From: Sporosarcina ureae
GTDB taxonomy: Bacteria > Bacillota > Bacilli > Bacillales_A > Planococcaceae
Assembly: GCF_029267015.1 (NCBI RefSeq)
Contig: NZ_JARIEA010000044.1
Span: 1 to 64,000 of the forward strand
Length of the DNA: 64,000 bases
Reading direction: 5' to 3'
Part shown: piece by piece, positions 36,952-45,876 of the stretch
Numbering within the stretch: position 1 is the first letter of the stretch
Layout: every line of letters begins with the position of its first letter
The notes under the pieces: generated by a model
The model's input: the letters and a program-made list of their open reading frames with translations, nothing else
Told to the model about the DNA's origin: nothing
The model's database searches: none
Program-made: the position numbers and the translations under genes

Positions 36952-37560
36952 GTGACAGACATCTTGTTGCATCGCGTATTGCCGATAGCAAAACGTCTGA
37001 TTTCGGAACGCGTGCAACCTGGAGATACAGTAGTCGATGCGACTGCTGGCAATGGTAATGACACAGTCTTCTTAGCTGAATTAGTCGGTGACGAAGGACA
37101 AGTAGTAGCATTTGATATTCAGCAACAAGCACTTGATGTAACAAAGCATAAACTTGGTGACATGGCTAGTCGTACTGCATTAGTTCATGACAGTCATGCG
37201 AACGTTTGCAACTATGTGCAAAGTGAAATTAGCGGTGCTATGTTCAATTTAGGGTATTTGCCATATAGCGAAGATCTCAGTATCGTCACGACCCCTTCAT
37301 CAACCATTGCGGCACTCGAGTCGTTGCTTAGTTTGCTGAAAAAGTCAGGCATTATAACGATCACAGTCTATGACGGACATGAAGGTGGCAAAGAGGAACG
37401 TGATGCGTTGCTCGATTACGTCTCGACATTACATCAAGGTGATGTTCATGCCATCCGATATGAATTGCTTAACCAAAGAAGAAACCCTCCGTTTTTGCTT
37501 GCGCTCGAGAAGATGAAAGACTTTACTGAAGTACGGAAGTTAGAAGCCGGAGAATCATAA
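36952..37560 (+). CDS. mnmM: MnmM (YtqB), SAM-dependent tRNA methyltransferase
   Basis: B. subtilis YtqB has been identified as MnmM, which methylates the 5-aminomethyl group of the wobble uridine to form mnm5s2U in tRNA. The 202-residue product shows the Rossmann SAM motif VVDATAGNGNDTVFLAELVG (about 24-44) and NLGYLPYSEDLSI, typical of this family. The start is GTG 36952 with AAGAGGTG upstream, 1 bp after the ytqA stop, so translation is coupled. A terminator follows immediately. Confidence 0.92.
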   Translation: MTDILLHRVLPIAKRLISERVQPGDTVVDATAGNGNDTVFLAELVGDEGQVVAFDIQQQALDVTKHKLGDMASRTALVHDSHANVCNYVQSEISGAMFNLGYLPYSEDLSIVTTPSSTIAALESLLSLLKKSGIITITVYDGHEGGKEERDALLDYVSTLHQGDVHAIRYELLNQRRNPPFLLALEKMKDFTEVRKLEAGES

Positions 37561-37596
37561 AGCTCGTTGCCACGATCCATGTGGCAACGAGCTTTT
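37560..37596. terminator. Terminator between mnmM and the short-chain dehydrogenase
   Basis: A perfect 14-bp stem (37560-37573 with 37581-37594) with a 7-nt loop and short T-run; it can serve both converging genes. Confidence 0.85.
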
Positions 37597-37597
37597 C

Positions 37598-38323
37598 TTA
37601 GAAGAATTTACGAATGTCTGCGATTGTATCCGTTTCAAGGAAGTCGACTTCCATTGCAAATCGCTTTAGTTTTTCTGCTGTTTCGTGCGCAGAACTTAAC
37701 TGCCCTTCTTGCTTGTACGCCTCAAAACGTTTCAAGTGTGGAAATTGTTGTTCAGATGATGAGCGAATTGTCTCCTGCATCCCTGTGTCGATAATTCCCG
37801 GCGCGATAGAAACAACACCCGTTGGATAGCTAGTTGCTTTTTGCTCCAACGCAATAACACGCGAAAATTGATCAAGTCCTGCCTTTGTCGTGCAATACAC
37901 TCCCCACCCTTCAGAAGCGCTACGTCCTGCTCCAGAAGAGATGTTCATGATTTTCTTCGTTCCCATAAAATCTTTCAATGTATCGATAAATGTATTCGTT
38001 AATAAAATAGGTGCCGTTAAATTTACTTTAATCGCCTGCTCTACTTTTTGAGGATCCAATGAACCGACTAAACTAATCGGGTCAACCATACCTGCATTAT
38101 TGATGAGCGTGAATGAGCTAGCTTCTCCAATATGCTGACTAATTACGCCTTGTAAAATAGCAGTCGCTTTCTCAACATCAACTAGATCCACTTCAAACAT
38201 TGATTGTTCTTGTTCAGGGTTTGTCCGTGCCAAGCCGTACACCGTAGCTCCCGCTTCTTTGTATTGACACAGTAGTTCTTTCCCTATACCTTTTGATGCT
38301 CCTGTAATAATGATAACATCCAT
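37598..38323 (-). CDS. yueD: Short-chain dehydrogenase, YueD-like benzil reductase
   Basis: The classical SDR marks are present: NADP-binding TGASKGIGKEL (about 7-17), NNAGMVDP, the catalytic Ser (MNISSGAGRS) and YCTTKAGLDQFSRV (Tyr and Lys). The sequence best fits the (S)-benzoin-forming benzil reductase YueD group; the physiological substrate is unknown. It has 241 residues. The start is ATG 38323, with AAGGAGCGG upstream; an earlier ATG has no site. A small membrane protein gene precedes it by 26 bp, and they may share a transcript. Confidence 0.88.
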   Translation of the reverse strand: MDVIIITGASKGIGKELLCQYKEAGATVYGLARTNPEQEQSMFEVDLVDVEKATAILQGVISQHIGEASSFTLINNAGMVDPISLVGSLDPQKVEQAIKVNLTAPILLTNTFIDTLKDFMGTKKIMNISSGAGRSASEGWGVYCTTKAGLDQFSRVIALEQKATSYPTGVVSIAPGIIDTGMQETIRSSSEQQFPHLKRFEAYKQEGQLSSAHETAEKLKRFAMEVDFLETDTIADIRKFF

Positions 38324-38349
38324 ATGTATCCGCTCCTTTTTTATACGAT

Positions 38350-38484
38350 TCAACTAGTTAGTGATTCCACATATACCGCTACATCTTCCACAGTTTTATT
38401 CGGTAACTCAAAAAATAATATCCAACAATACACTGCGATAGCTAAAATAATGACGATCAATAAAATCAATTGACGCTTATTCAT
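38350..38484 (-). CDS. Small single-pass membrane protein, 44 residues
   Basis: A short frame begins MNKRQLILLIVIILAIAV and ends in a short polar tail (VEDVAVYVESLTS). One strongly hydrophobic segment (about 6-26) follows two positive residues, so it should sit in the membrane with the N-terminus inside. AAAGGA lies 8-9 bp before the ATG at 38484. It lies between the exonuclease terminator and the short-chain dehydrogenase gene, with an extended -10 (TGATATAGT, about 38526-38534, minus strand) upstream, so it may be expressed with that gene. No known family is recognised. Confidence 0.55.
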   Translation of the reverse strand: MNKRQLILLIVIILAIAVYCWILFFELPNKTVEDVAVYVESLTS

Positions 38485-38536
38485 TAATTCACGTCCTTTA
38501 CACATGGTTCCGCTCTTTCATTTCTACTATATCACA

Positions 38537-38574
38537 ACAAAAAATGGGCTCGCCACTGTTTGAATGGCGAACCC
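38537..38574 (-). terminator. Terminator of the exonuclease gene
   Basis: A 10-bp stem (38546-38555 with 38565-38574, one wobble) followed by T6 on the minus strand. Confidence 0.9.
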
Positions 38575-38585
38575 AGCAATCTAAA

Positions 38586-39251
38586 TTAAGTTTGCGAAGC
38601 AAATTTATGTGCACCACCATTTTTTATACGCAGTAAATCCGCTAGCGTCTTCACGCCATGACGATCGAGTTTTCTCAGTAACGCTGTGAATACATGTGCT
38701 GTCGTCAAAGCATCTCCTAGCGCACGGTGACGTTCAAAGATCTCTGTACCAAATAGACGCGCATAGTCTTCCAAGTCTTGTTGCTCACCTGTAGGATCCA
38801 AATAGTTGATCAAATGCATCGTATCAAATGAAGTCGGTGTTTGAAATGTGCATTTCTGACGACTTAATTCTTTCTTTATGACCATTTCATCAAAGCTAAC
38901 ATGATGCCCAACCCAGCCCGCACTTTTATGTTTTTCAATAAACGCAAAGTATTCTTCAATAGCAGGTAATGGCATAGGTGCATGATCAACTTGTGATTGC
39001 TGTATAGAAGTCAGTTTGCTAATGACAGGAGGAATATCCCTCGATGGATTCACAAATGTTTGAAATACATGATCGGTAACCTCGAAACCCTCTACTTGCA
39101 CGGCACCTATCTCAATCATTCGATCATCTGCTCCAATAGCGAAACCAGTAGTTTCTGTGTCAAATACTGTGAAGTTCATGTCTTGCAGTGGCGTATTCAA
39201 CTGTAGTGATTGTTGTAATTCATACGTCAACTTTTTCTTTTTCCAAAACAT
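38586..39251 (-). CDS. DnaQ-like 3'-5' exonuclease (DEDDh)
   Basis: Exonuclease motifs are complete: FDTETTGFA (Asp-x-Glu, about 30), HHVSFDEMVIKKEL and HRALGDALTTAHVF with the catalytic His and Asp. It has 221 residues and stands alone without a polymerase domain. In many bacteria such a gene follows a CBS/DUF294 nucleotidyltransferase gene next to acetate permease genes, as here. A processing role on nucleic acids or nucleotides is inferred. GGGGGCGA precedes the ATG. It is 68 bp after the DUF294 gene. Confidence 0.88.
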   Translation of the reverse strand: MFWKKKKLTYELQQSLQLNTPLQDMNFTVFDTETTGFAIGADDRMIEIGAVQVEGFEVTDHVFQTFVNPSRDIPPVISKLTSIQQSQVDHAPMPLPAIEEYFAFIEKHKSAGWVGHHVSFDEMVIKKELSRQKCTFQTPTSFDTMHLINYLDPTGEQQDLEDYARLFGTEIFERHRALGDALTTAHVFTALLRKLDRHGVKTLADLLRIKNGGAHKFASQT

Positions 39252-39319
39252 AATGTCGCCCCCTATCTATATAGTACATTATGTACGAGCTGTGTACAGG
39301 GACCTTTATCTATATTATC

Positions 39320-41248
39320 TTATAGTTTTGATAATAAATGTGATTGAAGAGCTCTGACCGTGTCTAGTGTTGTTCGCAATTCATTCAATTCCCATCTTCG
39401 CAGATCGCGCAAATCGATTTCCGTAGAAATTTTCTCTCCACGTAAATGTTTTTCCCATGACATAGTAATTCTAATACTTAAAGATATTTCATAAGCATGA
39501 CGAACCTCTTCTGCAAAGTCTTTCGTGATTTTCTTCTTTTTCTGCAAAGCTGAAATAATCTCAAGTGGCGTTGCATTTATAATCCCATTACTAACTCCTA
39601 AAATTTGCAAACAGTGATGAAGTGGAAATAGCGCATGTTTTTTAATATCAATAATATCTGCTTTACTGCGCCCTCTGAAAATATTCAAGAAGTTTTGTTG
39701 CAATTGTGGGATCGGCTTCTCTTTTTCTTGTTGCGCCATATAGTAAATAAAAGTGGCAGACTTCTTCAAAAGACCATGAACCATCGTGATAAAACGTTCA
39801 TTAACAGCAGATTCACCGTATAGGAAGCGGAATGATAGGAAGTTGTATCCGAGCAGTATTTGTTCAGGTGTAGATTGAAGAGCCCATTGACGAATACGTT
39901 CATGCCAAATCGCCATCGTTCCACGCCACTGCGTCTCGCTAGCCATCATAAATCCGATACATCTCGTATAACCTGCCTGCTCAAGATGAACCACAATTTC
40001 ATTACCTAGAAGTTCAAAATATTTCTCGACATACTCAGATTCTTCCCTCGATACATCTTCGTAGACGAGAAAATGGTCTTGATCGGTCAGCATGAACTGC
40101 TCTCCACGTGCTCCACTTCCCATCTGGTACCAAGCAAACGGAACGGGTGGCATTCCTTTCCCTTGATCTTCAAGAGACTGTACAGCAAGCATGACGCAAT
40201 GTTTCGCCAGTCGATCATAAAACTTCGTCACGATTTCCAATGTGTGAATAGTCGATATTTCATCTTGAATTAAATTAGATAGCACATCATAAATCGCCGC
40301 TTTTACAACTGGCAAATTTTCGAAGGAAGCTTCTTCTATCGTTTTTAATATATTCATGGAATTACGATCACGTTTCGTCATCAATGTAGCGAACGTTACA
40401 ATGCCTACAGGTTTACCTGCTTTTACAACTGGCAAATGCTTTATTCCATGTTTATAGAATTTAGTCAAAGCTTCATAATAATAATCGGTTACTCTTACCG
40501 TATGCGGCTTTTTCGTCATAATGTCTTTTGCTCGCAGTTCATTTGGCGAAGCGCCGTCTGCTATTACACGTTCAACAAGATCTTTTTCGGTTACGATTCC
40601 AATAAGTTTACCTGCCTGATCTGTAATAACAATTGAACTAATCGAGTTTTTAATCATTAATTCCGCAATTTCTTTTGTTTCTGCTTCCGCATGAATCGTT
40701 ATAACCGGACTACTCATGAAATCTTGCACACGACGGACATACGGCTCACTCTCGCCATATTCGTCAGCCAAACGAACTTGCTCCCCTAAAGAGGTATATA
40801 CATTCGCCAAGCGAATCGACATCTTGCGTAATACATAATCACGTACATTTTGATCGTCCATACGTTTTTTTATCACTTCATACGGAACTTGCAGACAAAT
40901 CGAGTCTTCTGCTACCACCATATCAATGTGATGCTTATCAAGCGGTCTCGCCATTTCCCCCAAGTAGTAAGCAAAATTGGAAAAGCCGATGATTTCATCT
41001 TCCTGAATAAATTCTAACGTTACCGAACTGCCATCTTGTCCTTCTATTTGAACCTCTGCCGATCCTTTTAACACGATGAGCAATCCTTCTTGTGGTGTTT
41101 TGAAATAGTTGGATTTATCCGCTTCCTCATATATCTTTAATTTACAACCTAACAATAATTGATCGAATTCCTTTTCTGTTGTATCGATAAATAAAGGATT
41201 CCTATGGACTTTATCATATAATTCACGATCTTTTACCGTCTTCAACAT
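39320..41248 (-). CDS. Cyclic-nucleotide-binding/CBS/DUF294 nucleotidyltransferase-like protein
   Basis: Domains in order: a cNMP-binding-like beta-roll (about 15-135), two CBS domains (about 175-295; FMSSPVITI, IVTEKDLVERVI, IMTKKPHTV), a DUF294 nucleotidyltransferase core with MGSGARGEQFMLTDQDHFLVYED (about 375-400) and a C-terminal DUF294 helical domain. The G-S...D-x-D pattern matches GlnD-like nucleotidyl transfer. The substrate is unknown; the family often accompanies ActP and a DnaQ-like exonuclease, which suggests signal-controlled acetate uptake. The 642-residue protein starts at ATG after AGGAGG. A TTGACA box lies at 41312-41317 on the same strand, but no good -10 was found. Confidence 0.9.
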   Translation of the reverse strand: MLKTVKDRELYDKVHRNPLFIDTTEKEFDQLLLGCKLKIYEEADKSNYFKTPQEGLLIVLKGSAEVQIEGQDGSSVTLEFIQEDEIIGFSNFAYYLGEMARPLDKHHIDMVVAEDSICLQVPYEVIKKRMDDQNVRDYVLRKMSIRLANVYTSLGEQVRLADEYGESEPYVRRVQDFMSSPVITIHAEAETKEIAELMIKNSISSIVITDQAGKLIGIVTEKDLVERVIADGASPNELRAKDIMTKKPHTVRVTDYYYEALTKFYKHGIKHLPVVKAGKPVGIVTFATLMTKRDRNSMNILKTIEEASFENLPVVKAAIYDVLSNLIQDEISTIHTLEIVTKFYDRLAKHCVMLAVQSLEDQGKGMPPVPFAWYQMGSGARGEQFMLTDQDHFLVYEDVSREESEYVEKYFELLGNEIVVHLEQAGYTRCIGFMMASETQWRGTMAIWHERIRQWALQSTPEQILLGYNFLSFRFLYGESAVNERFITMVHGLLKKSATFIYYMAQQEKEKPIPQLQQNFLNIFRGRSKADIIDIKKHALFPLHHCLQILGVSNGIINATPLEIISALQKKKKITKDFAEEVRHAYEISLSIRITMSWEKHLRGEKISTEIDLRDLRRWELNELRTTLDTVRALQSHLLSKL

Positions 41249-41365
41249 TTCAAAACCTCCTGTTCATGTATACCTTAACAAAGCGCTCACTTCATATTAT
41301 TCGAAGATAGATGTCAACAGTACCGTTATATTTAGGTTAAACAATATTCCAGCCAGGAAAATCGA

Positions 41366-41415
41366 TAAAAAAAACGGTCTCTTCTTCTGACATACTGACA
41401 GAAGAGGAGACCGTT
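41366..41415 (-). terminator. Terminator of actP
   Basis: A 17-bp stem with one mismatch (41373-41389 with 41399-41415) followed by eight Ts. It separates actP from the DUF294 gene. Confidence 0.93.
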
Positions 41416-41436
41416 AGTTGTAAATCTAGCTAGTTA

Positions 41437-42984
41437 TTATAAATCAAGCTCTTTGTATCCAGTTTCTGCTTTGAAACGAACTTCTGCATAAGAAACTTCG
41501 TCTTTTTCATGACGCTTAGAACTAACAACTGTACCGATCCATGCAGCAAGGAAACCTGCTGGTACGGAAACAATAGCCGGGTTAGCATAAGGGAAGATTG
41601 GATTACCAGTAATAAGTGTCATTCCTTCAACTGGGTTCATTACAGATGGGCTGACCGCAACAAGAACTAGCGCTACGATAAGACCTGTTAACATCGATGC
41701 TACAGCACCTGTTGTGTTAAATTTCTTCCAATAGATTGTTAATAGAATTGTTGGTACGTTTGCCGATGCAGCAACACAGAATGCCAGTGATACTAAGAAC
41801 GCAACGTTCAACTTTTCAGAACCTAATGCAAGAAGGATTGAGAATACTCCGATTGCAATTGAAGCCCAACGAGCTGCAGCAACCTGTTGTTTCTCAGTTA
41901 CATTACCATTTTTGAAGATTTGTCCATAAATATCGTGAGCGATTGCAGAAGCACCTGAAAGTACAAGTCCTGCAACAACTGCCAGGATTGTAGCAAATGC
42001 AACAGCAGCTACGAATGACTCAAGGGCATCTCCACCAAGAACTCCAGCGAGCATTGGTGCTGCCATGTTTCCTGCGGCGTTTTCTGCGATGATTGCGTCC
42101 GCTCCAACGAATTTAGCTGCGCCAAATCCAAGGAAGATCGTCAATACATAGAAGATACCAATAATCCATACAGAATAAATTACGGAAGAACGTGCTGTTT
42201 TCGCATCTTTAACTGTGAAGAAACGCATTAAGATGTGTGGAAGACCAGCAGTACCTAAAACTAGTGCGATCAATACAGAGATAAGACCGATTGTGTCTTT
42301 ATAAACAACCCCTGAGTGAAGGAATGCTTCACCATGCGGAGTAGCAGTTTTCATTGTCTCGAACATACCGATGAAGTTAAAGTTAAATTTCATAAGTACT
42401 AAGAAGGAGATAATAATTGTACCCAACATCAAAAGAATAGCCTTAACGATTTGTACCCAGCTTGTTGCAGTCATTCCACCGAATAGAACGTAGATCAACA
42501 TCATTGTTCCAACGATTAGAACCGCAATCCAATACTCGATACCGAATAATAATTTAATAAGAGCACCCGCACCAACTAATTGTGCAAGCATGTAGAACAT
42601 TACGATTGTAATTGTGTTCAATGCTGCTGCTCCACGCACTTTCTTAGCGCCGAAACGAGCACCGATCATATCTGCCATCGTAAACTTACCTAAGTTACGT
42701 AGTGGCTCAGCAATTAGGAATAGAACAACTAGATATGCTGTTAACCAACCAATACTGTAATAGAAACCATCAAATCCGTTAAGTGAAATCGCACCTGCGA
42801 TACCTAGGAATGATGCTGCTGATAAATAGTCACCAGCGATAGCCATACCGTTTTGCCAACCTGTTAATGAACCACCGGCAGTATAGAAATCACTTGCCGT
42901 AGTTGTTTGCTTTGCCGCCCAATATGTAATGTAGAGCGTCAACGCGATTACCGCGAAGAATATAGCATAGGAAATCCAACTCAT
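41437..42984 (-). CDS. actP: ActP-type cation/acetate symporter
   Basis: This is a sodium:solute symporter family permease with about 13 membrane helices (515 residues). ActP takes up acetate and some other short carboxylates. Family blocks visible: TASDFYTAGGSLTGWQNGMAIAGDYLSAASFLGI, GARFGAKKVRGAAALNT, GTAGLPHILMRFFTV. The start is ATG 42984 (MSWISYAI) with AAGGGGG 8 bp before it; a GTG two codons earlier is too close. A DUF485 partner gene lies 13 bp upstream and a perfect cre site precedes both, so glucose repression through CcpA is likely. Confidence 0.93.
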   Translation of the reverse strand: MSWISYAIFFAVIALTLYITYWAAKQTTTASDFYTAGGSLTGWQNGMAIAGDYLSAASFLGIAGAISLNGFDGFYYSIGWLTAYLVVLFLIAEPLRNLGKFTMADMIGARFGAKKVRGAAALNTITIVMFYMLAQLVGAGALIKLLFGIEYWIAVLIVGTMMLIYVLFGGMTATSWVQIVKAILLMLGTIIISFLVLMKFNFNFIGMFETMKTATPHGEAFLHSGVVYKDTIGLISVLIALVLGTAGLPHILMRFFTVKDAKTARSSVIYSVWIIGIFYVLTIFLGFGAAKFVGADAIIAENAAGNMAAPMLAGVLGGDALESFVAAVAFATILAVVAGLVLSGASAIAHDIYGQIFKNGNVTEKQQVAAARWASIAIGVFSILLALGSEKLNVAFLVSLAFCVAASANVPTILLTIYWKKFNTTGAVASMLTGLIVALVLVAVSPSVMNPVEGMTLITGNPIFPYANPAIVSVPAGFLAAWIGTVVSSKRHEKDEVSYAEVRFKAETGYKELDL

Positions 42985-42997
42985 GAACACAACCCCC

Positions 42998-43324
42998 TTA
43001 TTTTAGAACGTTTTTCTCTATAATTTTGTCTACTTCAATATCAAAGTGTTTTGCTTTATTCATGTATATGGATGTGAACACCCACACCATAATGAACATC
43101 GAGAATGCATAGATCCAAGTCCATGTCATTGCGCCAATTGCTGGTGTTTCAAGAATTTTTGTATAACCTGTTAAGAGTGGAAGAATAAAGTACGCTGCGA
43201 AGAAGAAAATAACAAAAGGTGTGGAGAAGCTCTTCTTTCTTTTAACAAGACCTTTAAAGTCTTCAGTTTGAACGAGTTTTTCATAGTCTAATGTGGATTT
43301 ACCACGCGAAACTTGATTAGTCAT
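42998..43324 (-). CDS. DUF485 membrane protein, ActP partner
   Basis: A 108-residue protein with two membrane helices (about 37-56 and 70-92) and charged ends (KSTLDYEKLV, KAKHFDIEVDKIIEKNVLK). DUF485 (YjcH-like) proteins are co-encoded with ActP in many bacteria, and probably support the permease; the role is not known. GAAAGGGG is 8 bp before the ATG. It is the first gene of the operon. Confidence 0.92.
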   Translation of the reverse strand: MTNQVSRGKSTLDYEKLVQTEDFKGLVKRKKSFSTPFVIFFFAAYFILPLLTGYTKILETPAIGAMTWTWIYAFSMFIMVWVFTSIYMNKAKHFDIEVDKIIEKNVLK

Positions 43325-43386
43325 TAGTTAATCCCCTTTCTATTTTATATAAATTAGCAAATTGGTTCTTATTCCCCTCCTTTTAT

Positions 43387-43400
43387 TGAAAACGCTTTCA
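43387..43400 (-). promoter_or_regulatory. cre site (CcpA operator) of the actP operon
   Basis: The 14-mer TGAAAACGCTTTCA matches the cre consensus TGWNANCGNTNWCA at every fixed position. It lies 63 bp upstream of the DUF485 start and about 50 bp downstream of the proposed -10, a place where CcpA would block elongation. Confidence 0.9.
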
Positions 43401-43449
43401 TCCCTGAGCCAAATAGACAATATGTTACAGTGGATGTAATTGTTCATTT

Positions 43450-43477
43450 GTTATAGTACACATGTAAACAATAACAA
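43450..43477 (-). promoter_or_regulatory. Candidate promoter of the DUF485-actP operon
   Basis: TTGTTA (43472-43477) and TATAAC (43450-43455) with 16 bp spacing on the minus strand, upstream of the cre site. Confidence 0.45.
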
Positions 43478-43679
43478 AATTCTGCTAGTTTTGCAATACC
43501 CTTTTTTGAAGATTTGTAAAATTTAATCTACTAAGCTAACGCAAAACCCACATAGACATAAATCTATCAAATACAGGCAGAAACTACAAGAACTATTTAA
43601 AATTATTTCATTTGAACCTTTAAAAATAATCAAAATTCATTATTGGAATTTCCATTTATTTTTGCAAGTTTTGAATAAT

Positions 43680-43695
43680 ACTGTTAAACAACAGT
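43680..43695. promoter_or_regulatory. Candidate operator palindrome upstream of the gntR gene
   Basis: ACTGTT-AAAC-AACAGT is a perfect inverted repeat, and its core TGTTAAACA fits the GT-N3-AC half-site rule of FadR-type GntR regulators. It lies 85 bp before the regulator start, in the 457-bp divergent gap. The rest of the gap is AT-rich with nothing else supported. Confidence 0.4.
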
Positions 43696-43780
43696 GAAAA
43701 GATGTAGTATATTGTATATCGGCTGTTAGTGCAATTCGACTTATGTAAAGACAACTTTTATAGAAAGATGGTGTGATATA

Positions 43781-44440
43781 ATGCCTATCCCTACTAATCA
43801 TGCACAACCTGTACGTAAAACCGCTAAGGAAAATGCGTTTAGTCAATTACAGAAGTGGATTATCGACGGAACACTCCAACCTGGAGAAAAGCTAAATGAC
43901 GTAGAATTAGCAGAAGCACTCGGAGTGAGTCGTACGCCTATACGTGAGTCACTTCAATTATTGGAAGTACAAGGATTCGTTCAGATGTTCCCCGGTAAAG
44001 CTACGCAAGTAACCGATGTAGATCGTGAATCTATTTCTGATTTACTCCCCCCACTTGCTGCACTACAGGCACTCTCAGCTGAACTTTCCATACCTAATCT
44101 AACTGACAGTGTGATCAAGAAATTACGTGACACGAATAAGAAATTTGCGCTAGCAGTTGAAAAGGAAGACTATTTCCAAGCTCTGAAAATTGATGAAAAG
44201 TTTCACCAAATCATTGTCGACACAGCTAATAACCCATATATTTCTTCTTTGCTTGTCTCCCTGCAAGCTCATGTGCGCAGACTTTTCTTCCATAATTCCA
44301 TTATATTGACGGAGAAATCGATTGCAGAACATGAACAAATTATAGATTTGATGAGCAAGCGTGACGGTGAGCAAGTTACAACTGTTATGCGAGAAAATTG
44401 GTTACGAGCCATCGAGGAGTTTCACTCTATAAAAGAATGA
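43781..44440 (+). CDS. GntR-family transcriptional regulator (FadR/FCD type)
   Basis: The 219-residue protein has a winged helix (about 12-75; LNDVELAEALGVSRTPIRESLQLLEVQGFV) and a helical FCD ligand-binding domain (DFFQALKIDEKFHQIIVDTANN-like region, HEQIIDLMSKRD), whose members bind carboxylates through a metal. It diverges from the acetate permease operon, so it may control it, and a candidate palindrome lies in the shared gap. The ribosome site is weak (AAAGATGGTG). It ends in a terminator shared with brnQ. Ligand and targets are inference. Confidence 0.88.
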   Translation: MPIPTNHAQPVRKTAKENAFSQLQKWIIDGTLQPGEKLNDVELAEALGVSRTPIRESLQLLEVQGFVQMFPGKATQVTDVDRESISDLLPPLAALQALSAELSIPNLTDSVIKKLRDTNKKFALAVEKEDYFQALKIDEKFHQIIVDTANNPYISSLLVSLQAHVRRLFFHNSIILTEKSIAEHEQIIDLMSKRDGEQVTTVMRENWLRAIEEFHSIKE

Positions 44441-44457
44441 ACTCAGAAATAGACGTG

Positions 44458-44490
44458 AAAACAGGATCCAATATATCGGATCCTGTTTTT
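44458..44490. terminator. Bidirectional terminator between gntR and brnQ
   Basis: A perfect 12-bp stem (44458-44469 with 44478-44489) with A4/T5 ends. Confidence 0.93.
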
Positions 44491-44493
44491 CTT

Positions 44494-45876
44494 TTATATT
44501 TTATTACTATTCGGACCCGGTTCGATATTCACTGCTTCTTTATTGGATAATGCTACAGCTAAAGCTGTGATTACCGTCACAATCAGTACAGGAACTAACC
44601 AGCCGATGCCTTGCGCGTAGTATGGAATGTATGCTGTATATATGTCATCTACAGTGACAAGCCAGTTCGGCATATTCTTTTCTACCAGAGTGTAAAATTT
44701 CACGAGCGCTTCAACAAAGCTTATTAGGAACGCCATGATCGTCGCCGTTCGATATACTAAGCTAGATTGACGGAATAAGGGACCGGTGAACGTCAATATG
44801 ATTAGTACCATCGCCAGAGGATAGAGTAATACAAGTACCGGAATAGAATAATTAATAATATTTGCTAGACCAAAGTTTGCTACAACCAAGCAGAATGTCG
44901 AAAAGAACACTACAAATAATTTATAGCTGATTTTAGGGATAATCGCATGAAAATACTCTCCACATGCTGTAAGTAGGCCAATTGCGGTTGTCAGGCACGC
45001 TAACATAATCACTACGCCCAGTAACAATAGACCTGTCGTACCAAATAAGTGTGAGGCAGTCTCACTTAAAACAGATCCTCCACCATCAAGATAACCAAAT
45101 AAATCAACTGAAGTAGTACCCAGATACGCAATACCTAAATATATTATGGCTAAAAATCCAGAGGCTACAAGTCCAGTTTTAGCAGTAGAAGCCAATATCT
45201 GCTTTTTACTAGTAATCCCCATCGCATGCAATGCATTTATGACAATAATTCCGAAAACGAGTGAAGCCAATGCATCCATCGTATTGTACCCTTCAAGGAA
45301 ACCAGTAAAGAACGGCGTTTCATTGTATGGAGCTTGTGAAACTTGTGCACTTCCCATTGGATTTAGAAGAGTCATACCAATTAAACCAATCAATAAAATA
45401 ATGATAAGCGGAGACAAATACTTACCCACTCGATCAACGATTTTGGCAGGGTTTAATGATAACCACATGCTGATTCCAAAGAATGCCAATGTAAATAGGA
45501 AACGGGCAAGATCAATAGAAAAGCCATTCAAAAATGGAGCGACCCCAATGTCAAATGCTACAGCTCCTGTACGAGGTGCAGCAAAAAAAGGGCCAATTGT
45601 TAAGTAAAGTATCGCTGTAAATACAACAGCATATACCGGGTGAATTCGACTTGCCAAGTCTTGTAAATCTTTCTTGCCAGAGAAACCGATAGCCAATATA
45701 CCTAAAAAGGGTAAACCAACTCCGGTGAATAAAAAGCCAAGCATTGCTTTCCACGTTTGATCTCCAGCAAGCTGTCCAAGCTCTGCCGGGAAAATTAGAT
45801 TACCTGCTCCAAAAAATAATGCGAATAGCATAACACCAATAACTAAGCTAGATGAAAACGATAATTTTTTCTCCAT
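44494..45876 (-). CDS. brnQ: Branched-chain amino acid carrier BrnQ
   Basis: The LIVCS-family symporter imports leucine, isoleucine and valine with sodium or protons. It is 460 residues with about 12 membrane helices; the N-terminal VIGVMLFALFFGAGNLIFPAELGQLAG is the family signature. The start is ATG 45876, with GGGAGG about 12 bp upstream; a TTG three codons earlier is closer to that site and cannot be excluded. A CodY-like sequence (about 10 of 15 matches, 45951-45965) lies upstream of an extended -10 (TGATATATT), which would fit control by branched-chain amino acids. Confidence 0.93.
   Translation of the reverse strand: MEKKLSFSSSLVIGVMLFALFFGAGNLIFPAELGQLAGDQTWKAMLGFLFTGVGLPFLGILAIGFSGKKDLQDLASRIHPVYAVVFTAILYLTIGPFFAAPRTGAVAFDIGVAPFLNGFSIDLARFLFTLAFFGISMWLSLNPAKIVDRVGKYLSPLIIILLIGLIGMTLLNPMGSAQVSQAPYNETPFFTGFLEGYNTMDALASLVFGIIVINALHAMGITSKKQILASTAKTGLVASGFLAIIYLGIAYLGTTSVDLFGYLDGGGSVLSETASHLFGTTGLLLLGVVIMLACLTTAIGLLTACGEYFHAIIPKISYKLFVVFFSTFCLVVANFGLANIINYSIPVLVLLYPLAMVLIILTFTGPLFRQSSLVYRTATIMAFLISFVEALVKFYTLVEKNMPNWLVTVDDIYTAYIPYYAQGIGWLVPVLIVTVITALAVALSNKEAVNIEPGPNSNKI

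Noticed and set aside
41278-41296. Weak cre-like sequence before the CBS/DUF294 gene
   Set aside because: Three mismatches at fixed consensus positions.
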